Origin: WJMT01 sp964624145
Lineage (GTDB): Bacteria > Acidobacteriota > Aminicenantia > Aminicenantales > Aminicenantaceae
Length of the DNA stretch: 64,000 nucleotides
Direction: 5' to 3'
NCBI GenBank assembly: GCA_964624145.1
Contig: CAZUXT010000012.1
Location: forward strand, 11,710 to 75,709
Notes under the pieces: generated by a model
Database searches by the model: none
The model's input: only the letters and a program-made list of their open reading frames with translations
Told to the model about the DNA's origin: nothing
Position numbers and translations under genes: made by a program
In this document: positions 60,482-64,000 of the stretch, piece after piece
Layout of the letters: every line of letters starts with the position of its first letter
Position numbering within the stretch: the first letter of the stretch is position 1

Positions 60482-61741
60482 ATGCATTATGCCAGAATCG
60501 CTTCAAAATTGCGAGAGAAAATTATAAAATTTTCGGGGGAACTTTCTGCAGGGATGCCCAAAGTGATCTGTCGTTTTATAGCTGAGAGTCTCTACGGCAT
60601 CCAGGTGCGCCAATCTGTACGGCTTACAGAGATTGCCCGAGCGCTTGAGGAGAAGATTCCTTTACGAAAGACCCACTCCCGATTGTCTCGTCAGCTAGGG
60701 AGGGCAGGACTTTGGAGAGAGATCACCCATTCTTTATTCCGGATGTCTTGTTCCCAGGTAAAAGAGGATACCCTTCTGATTATGGACCTCTCTGATATAG
60801 CAAAGAGATATGCCCGGAAGATGGAATACATGGCCCGAGTTTGGGATGGCAGTGAAGGAGAGGTGGCCAACGGGTACTGGACATGTAACGTAGTGGGAGC
60901 TGAGGCAGGTGAGATGGTTCTCACTCCTCTCTACAGTCGTCTTTTTTCCCAGAAAGCTCCTGATTTTCGCAGTGAAAATCAAGAGATCATCAAAGCTATA
61001 TCCATGGTCTCAAAGCAAACTGATAAAAAAGGTACCTGGGTATTAGATCGGGGTGGAGACAGCAGGCAAATTATGGATTGTTTTTTGGATGAAGAGCTGG
61101 GATTTATCACTCGATCCAAAGGGAAACGTCATCTGACTTACAGGGGAAGGAAAGATTCGGTATATAATCTGGCTTTAGCATGTCCTCTGCCTTACATGGA
61201 AAGGGTGGTTAGAGAAGAAGGAAAGCGGGAAAAGATTTATTTTCTGGAATTTGGCCTGCGTCCAGTCAAGCTCCCAGGCAGAGAGGAACGTCTTTATCTG
61301 GTAGTGGTGCGGGGTTTTGGGCAGGAACCCATGATGCTTTTAACCAGTCAGAGAGTCAAAAGGAGTCGAAAATCTATTTGGAGAATCATTGAATCATACA
61401 TAACCCGGTGGAGGATTGAAGAAACTCTCCGATTCATTAAACAAAGTTACAACCTGGAGGATATTCGACTCCTTACCTACAGAAGGCTTCAGAATATGAT
61501 GGCTTTGGTGTTGGCTGTGACCTATTTTGCTATGGTTTATCTGGGATTAAAGATAAAACTAAGAGTGTTAGCCCGGCATGTTCTCACTGCAGCCAAACGA
61601 TTATTCGGAATTCCTGATTTTCGGTTCTATGCCCTAGCTGATGGTATTCAAAACCTCCTCTTTCGCCATCAGAAAGGAATAGAGAGCTTCAAAAATATGA
61701 TAAATACCCAAACTTCTCAGCTTAAACTTTTCGATCCTTAA
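60482..61741 (+). CDS. IS4-like DDE transposase
   Basis: A 419-residue transposase. Its likely catalytic acids are Asp in LLIMDLSDIAK, Asp in WVLDRGGD, and Glu in RWRIEETLRFIKQSYNLE, the IS4-type third block. The gene looks intact. Its ATG at 60482 has GGAGG at 60471-60475; an in-frame TTG at 60467 is less likely. The stop codon ends on the first base of the right terminal repeat. Confidence 0.92.
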   Translation: MHYARIASKLREKIIKFSGELSAGMPKVICRFIAESLYGIQVRQSVRLTEIARALEEKIPLRKTHSRLSRQLGRAGLWREITHSLFRMSCSQVKEDTLLIMDLSDIAKRYARKMEYMARVWDGSEGEVANGYWTCNVVGAEAGEMVLTPLYSRLFSQKAPDFRSENQEIIKAISMVSKQTDKKGTWVLDRGGDSRQIMDCFLDEELGFITRSKGKRHLTYRGRKDSVYNLALACPLPYMERVVREEGKREKIYFLEFGLRPVKLPGREERLYLVVVRGFGQEPMMLLTSQRVKRSRKSIWRIIESYITRWRIEETLRFIKQSYNLEDIRLLTYRRLQNMMALVLAVTYFAMVYLGLKIKLRVLARHVLTAAKRLFGIPDFRFYALADGIQNLLFRHQKGIESFKNMINTQTSQLKLFDP

Positions 61742-61759
61742 ATTTTTGGGGGAACTCCT
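61741..61759 (-). repeat. Right terminal inverted repeat
   Basis: AATTTTTGGGGGAACTCCT, perfectly complementary to the left repeat at 60300-60318. Confidence 0.95.
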
Positions 61760-61771
61760 GAGAATAATTCC
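61760..61771. repeat. Target-site duplication, right copy
   Basis: GAGAATAATTCC, identical to 60288-60299. It runs directly into CATTGACA, a possible -35 region for the next gene. Confidence 0.9.
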
Positions 61772-61773
61772 CA

Positions 61774-61803
61774 TTGACATGACCACAACAAAATGAAATT
61801 ATG
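61774..61803 (+). promoter_or_regulatory. Possible promoter next to the insertion sequence
   Basis: TTGACA (61774-61779) lies two bases after the target duplication, in a sequence (AATTCCCATTGAC) shared with the promoter at 45737. The -10 at the 18-bp position (ATTATG, 61798-61803) is poor, so activity is uncertain. Confidence 0.35.
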
Positions 61804-61865
61804 GACTGCTGGGATAAAAAGTCATAAAGGGAGATTCACAGAGCCCATACATAAAGGAGCAAATA

Positions 61866-62675
61866 ATGAATTTAAGCAAAAGCAAGTCCTTAAGAATGGA
61901 AACACAAATCGCAGTTTTTCTCATGATTGTTACTTTTCTTATGAGCAGCTGCGGAAAAACCGAAACAGGCACATTAGTTGGAGTGAGTGCCGCATCTGTT
62001 TTAGATGAAGCTAAAATAGTGGAACTCGAGAATATCGATTATAGAGGCACCCTCTTAGTCAAACTGGATGACGGAAGCGAAGTCAATGCATTGTGTAATA
62101 AAGAGCTGTGGTCAAAACTGCAAGGTGGACAAAAATTAGAGATCGCTCCTACTGATTCTGAATTTTGGAAGGTCATTGAGATATTAGAAGAGGAAAAGCC
62201 CAAAGATGATACTGAGAAGAAAACAGTGATTGTTACAGGAAGGCTACTAAAGGAAGACGGCTCAGCCTTTTCAAATGCTTCTGTGTCACTCTTAGTCGTA
62301 AGGGGCAGTAAAGACGAAAAAGAGAAAATCGAATATGCCGAGCCAGAGGGAGCCGCCCTGCGCCGAATTATCAAGGGATATGTGACAATGGTGAGTCATG
62401 GTGACATAGAGGGTGGAATGCTCATAAGGGACGGCAAGGTCTTGACCCCTTCTTATACCATTAACAAGGATGATAAAGGACAATTCAGGCTTGAGATAGC
62501 CCCTGAAGATTTCCCGGAAGGCACTGAGTTCATGCTGAGCGCACAGATTGCCTCACCAGGCCTTTTTGAAGCCCCACCCAATAACCCTCTTTTTGATGAA
62601 AAGGGCAAATTATTAAGATTTGACTCCACCTTGCTTATTGGGACTCTTAAATTCGGCGACATAATCGCTAAATAG
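61866..62675 (+). CDS. Uncharacterised lipoprotein
   Basis: A 269-residue lipoprotein (FLMSSC, Cys29). The mature N-terminal part is a small beta-rich domain (LVKLDDGSEVNALCNKELWSKLQGGQKLEI), followed by an acidic linker (EEEKPKDDTEKK) and an Ig-like carboxypeptidase-regulatory-type domain (VTGRLLKEDGSAFSNASVSLLV...GQFRLEI). No enzyme motif is seen. AAAGGAG is the ribosome site. The insertion sequence ends just over 100 bp upstream. Confidence 0.8.
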   Translation: MNLSKSKSLRMETQIAVFLMIVTFLMSSCGKTETGTLVGVSAASVLDEAKIVELENIDYRGTLLVKLDDGSEVNALCNKELWSKLQGGQKLEIAPTDSEFWKVIEILEEEKPKDDTEKKTVIVTGRLLKEDGSAFSNASVSLLVVRGSKDEKEKIEYAEPEGAALRRIIKGYVTMVSHGDIEGGMLIRDGKVLTPSYTINKDDKGQFRLEIAPEDFPEGTEFMLSAQIASPGLFEAPPNNPLFDEKGKLLRFDSTLLIGTLKFGDIIAK

Positions 62676-62769
62676 GTGCCTCGAAGATTTCACTGCTTTT
62701 TCATTTATTCTATTTATATGCTCTGGAACTTGACAAGGTTTCCTATATCAGGTAAAAAATAATCAATCA

Positions 62770-63771
62770 ATGGAATATCCAAGCAAATTTCTTCTTATAT
62801 CCATTACACTGTCTTTTCTTTTTTCAAGTCTATCTGCTGAACAAATCTCAAAATATGAAAAAAACGAACCTGAAATAGGTCATATTATAAAAAAAGTGCC
62901 ATTCCAGAAATGGAAAAAGAAAAATTACTGCGGACCCGCCGCCATGGCAATGGTGTTGAGCTATTGGAAAGATGAGAAACAAAATCAGGGGAAAATAGCA
63001 AAAGGAATGCACGGTTTCGAAAAGGAAATCGCATACAATTCCGAAATGGTCTTTTATCCAAGGACAATCGGGATGATGAGCTATTCTTTCACTGGAGATA
63101 TTCAGAAACTGAAAGAAATTATAAAAAAAGATATACCTCTTATTGTTCTCCACAAACCAGTCAAACAAATCAACAAAGGTCATTATCGAGTTGTCATCGG
63201 CTTTGATGAGGACAGCCAGCAAATAATTTTTCATGATCCCTTAGTGGGGGAAAGATTTGCAGCTGATTATGACATGTTCAACGAACTCTGGCACTGGGAT
63301 GACGATGTAAACAGAAGAAACTGGTCGCTGGCTGTGGTTCCTGAAGAAATTGAGTTCGATTCTCTAAATCTCGAATCTAAATATCTCACTTTCATAAACA
63401 TGGCCACCTCTTATTACCGGAGAAAAGAATATGAGAAATCGTTATCAATATGGGAATCGGCTTGCAATGAAAATCCATCTGATCCCTATCCGGTTTACAG
63501 CATAGCAATGACCCACATTCGATTGGATAACAAACAAAAAGCACTGGAATATGCGGAAAAAGCAGTTTCTATGGATAAAAAAAATGCATTTGCGCTTGAC
63601 GTTTTAGGCTTGGCATATTATAAAATAGGCAAACTTGAGGAATCTTTGGATATACTGAGTCAAGCTATGAGACTAGCTCCAGAAGCAGAGTTTATAAGAC
63701 AGCACTACTTAGTTGTGAGAAACAATTACATAGATTCCCATAAAAAGAAAGAGGAGGGAAGCAAGATATGA
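62770..63771 (+). CDS. C39-type cysteine peptidase with TPR repeats (PA2778-like)
   Basis: A 333-residue exported protein with a signal peptide (about 1-23) and a papain-like C39 domain: Cys54 in NYCGPAAMAM, His138 in GHYRVVIGF and Asp156 in FHDP form the probable triad. Tetratricopeptide repeats follow from about 215 (YYRRKEYEKSLSIWESA; YSIAMTHIRLDNKQKALEYAEKA; LGLAYYKIGKLEESL). The layout matches PA2778-type peptidases. It lacks an ABC transporter, so it is not a bacteriocin exporter. Its stop overlaps the next gene (ATGA). The start lacks a good ribosome site. Confidence 0.85.
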   Translation: MEYPSKFLLISITLSFLFSSLSAEQISKYEKNEPEIGHIIKKVPFQKWKKKNYCGPAAMAMVLSYWKDEKQNQGKIAKGMHGFEKEIAYNSEMVFYPRTIGMMSYSFTGDIQKLKEIIKKDIPLIVLHKPVKQINKGHYRVVIGFDEDSQQIIFHDPLVGERFAADYDMFNELWHWDDDVNRRNWSLAVVPEEIEFDSLNLESKYLTFINMATSYYRRKEYEKSLSIWESACNENPSDPYPVYSIAMTHIRLDNKQKALEYAEKAVSMDKKNAFALDVLGLAYYKIGKLEESLDILSQAMRLAPEAEFIRQHYLVVRNNYIDSHKKKEEGSKI

Positions 63772-63983
63772 AAAAATATTCCACAGTATTGATTGGGATT
63801 CTGCTTGTACTTTTCGCAGTACAGGCTGCTACCGCAACTGCAACAGTACAAGACCTGGATATGGATGACGCAGTTACTGCCTCTGATGCCGGCGCGGGAG
63901 ATTTAACTAGTCAGGATATTCTGATTATAATCGTAATCATTTTTGCTTTGATCGGATTGATTGTTGTTCTTGCTGTAGTTTAA
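63768..63983 (+). CDS. Small membrane peptide coupled to the C39 peptidase (PA2779-like candidate)
   Basis: A 71-residue protein with a signal peptide (MKKYSTVLIGILLVLFAVQAATA), a short acidic Ala/Asp-rich middle (VQDLDMDDAVTASDAGAGDLTSQD) and a C-terminal membrane helix (ILIIIVIIFALIGLIVVLAVV) running to the last residue. Its ATG overlaps the peptidase stop by 4 bp, and AGGAGG lies inside the upstream gene. The two-ended hydrophobic layout and partner resemble PA2779-type proteins, but the middle is much shorter. It is a plausible substrate or partner of the peptidase; function is unknown. Confidence 0.75.
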   Translation: MKKYSTVLIGILLVLFAVQAATATATVQDLDMDDAVTASDAGAGDLTSQDILIIIVIIFALIGLIVVLAVV

Positions 63984-64000
63984 TAAAGGCTGCAACTTTT

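Larger units (their letters stand above)
60300..61759 (+). mobile_element. Intact IS4-like insertion sequence (1460 bp)
   Basis: The element is bounded by perfect 19-bp inverted repeats and a 12-bp target duplication and carries one transposase gene. A strong dyad in the 5' non-coding part (CAGCTT at 60436, AAGCTG ending 60449) could limit read-through. Terminal repeats, duplication size and protein fit the IS4 family. Identical repeats and duplication suggest a recent insertion. Confidence 0.92.

Noticed and set aside
62770..63771. Bacteriocin-processing C39 ABC transporter
   Set aside because: No membrane or ATPase domain follows the C39 domain; TPR repeats do.

Overview
The window looks like a piece of a metagenome-assembled genome from a Gram-negative, heterotrophic bacterium of the Aminicenantes/Acidobacteriota kind. 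This placement is an inference from gene style. It rests on a TonB-dependent receptor and other outer-membrane barrel proteins, many lipoproteins and exported hydrolases, four orphan FtsX/MacB-type permeases (one with a PadR regulator, as in acidobacterial orphan permeases), clear Shine-Dalgarno sites, and sigma-70-like promoters rather than the Bacteroidota -7 type. A run of exactly 100 N at 42975-43074 marks a scaffold join. No tRNA, rRNA or CRISPR array was seen.

Layout. 1-3.8 kb: the end of an ALDH7-type aldehyde dehydrogenase, coupled to a small DUF1858 protein, then an orphan permease on the minus strand. 4-10.7 kb: a lipoprotein with an alpha/alpha-barrel look, an FGE-fold protein with a Tat-exported aldo/keto reductase, and an S9 peptidase. 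10.8-19 kb (minus strand): a TonB receptor with a small partner protein that have their own promoter, behind a complete five-gene peptide/nickel-type ABC importer. 19-26.9 kb: a Cys-type sulfatase, homoserine dehydrogenase, a DUF5916 outer-membrane protein, a Gfo/Idh/MocA oxidoreductase and a GH29 alpha-L-fucosidase. 27-38 kb: a C69 dipeptidase, small exported proteins, a membrane-anchored MutS-like ATPase, a serine hydrolase that lost its catalytic N-terminus, a zinc-ribbon miniprotein, an M61 peptidase without PDZ domain, an exported NifX-like protein and a degenerate PPDK-like protein. 38-43 kb: an alpha/beta hydrolase, a small exported protein, a beta-propeller lipoprotein and an M6 metalloprotease. 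43-57 kb: three more orphan permeases among exported proteins, a PadR gene with a palindromic operator, and a C45/AAT-like Ntn hydrolase. 57-64 kb: a HEAT-like protein, a serine hydrolase, an intact IS4-like insertion sequence with perfect terminal repeats and a 12-bp target duplication, then a lipoprotein and a C39 peptidase-TPR gene translationally coupled to a 71-residue membrane peptide.

How it fits together. Most products act outside the cytoplasm. Peptidases of families S9, C69, M61, M6 and C39, plus glycan-active enzymes (GH29, sulfatase, oxidoreductases), would make peptides and sugars that the TonB receptor and ABC importer could take up. The orphan permeases and the PadR unit suggest envelope-stress or drug responses.

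The main signals beyond ordinary gene content are these. A tightly conserved promoter (TTGACY, 18-bp spacer, TGTGTATGAT) stands before ten plus-strand transcription units. A dispersed repeat of about 100 bp starting GGGGACGGGCCCGG lies after two genes, and one copy coincides with the scaffold join. Palindromes sit before two permeases, and a 15-bp-arm operator overlaps the padR promoter. The C39-TPR/small-peptide pair resembles the PA2778/PA2779 pair.
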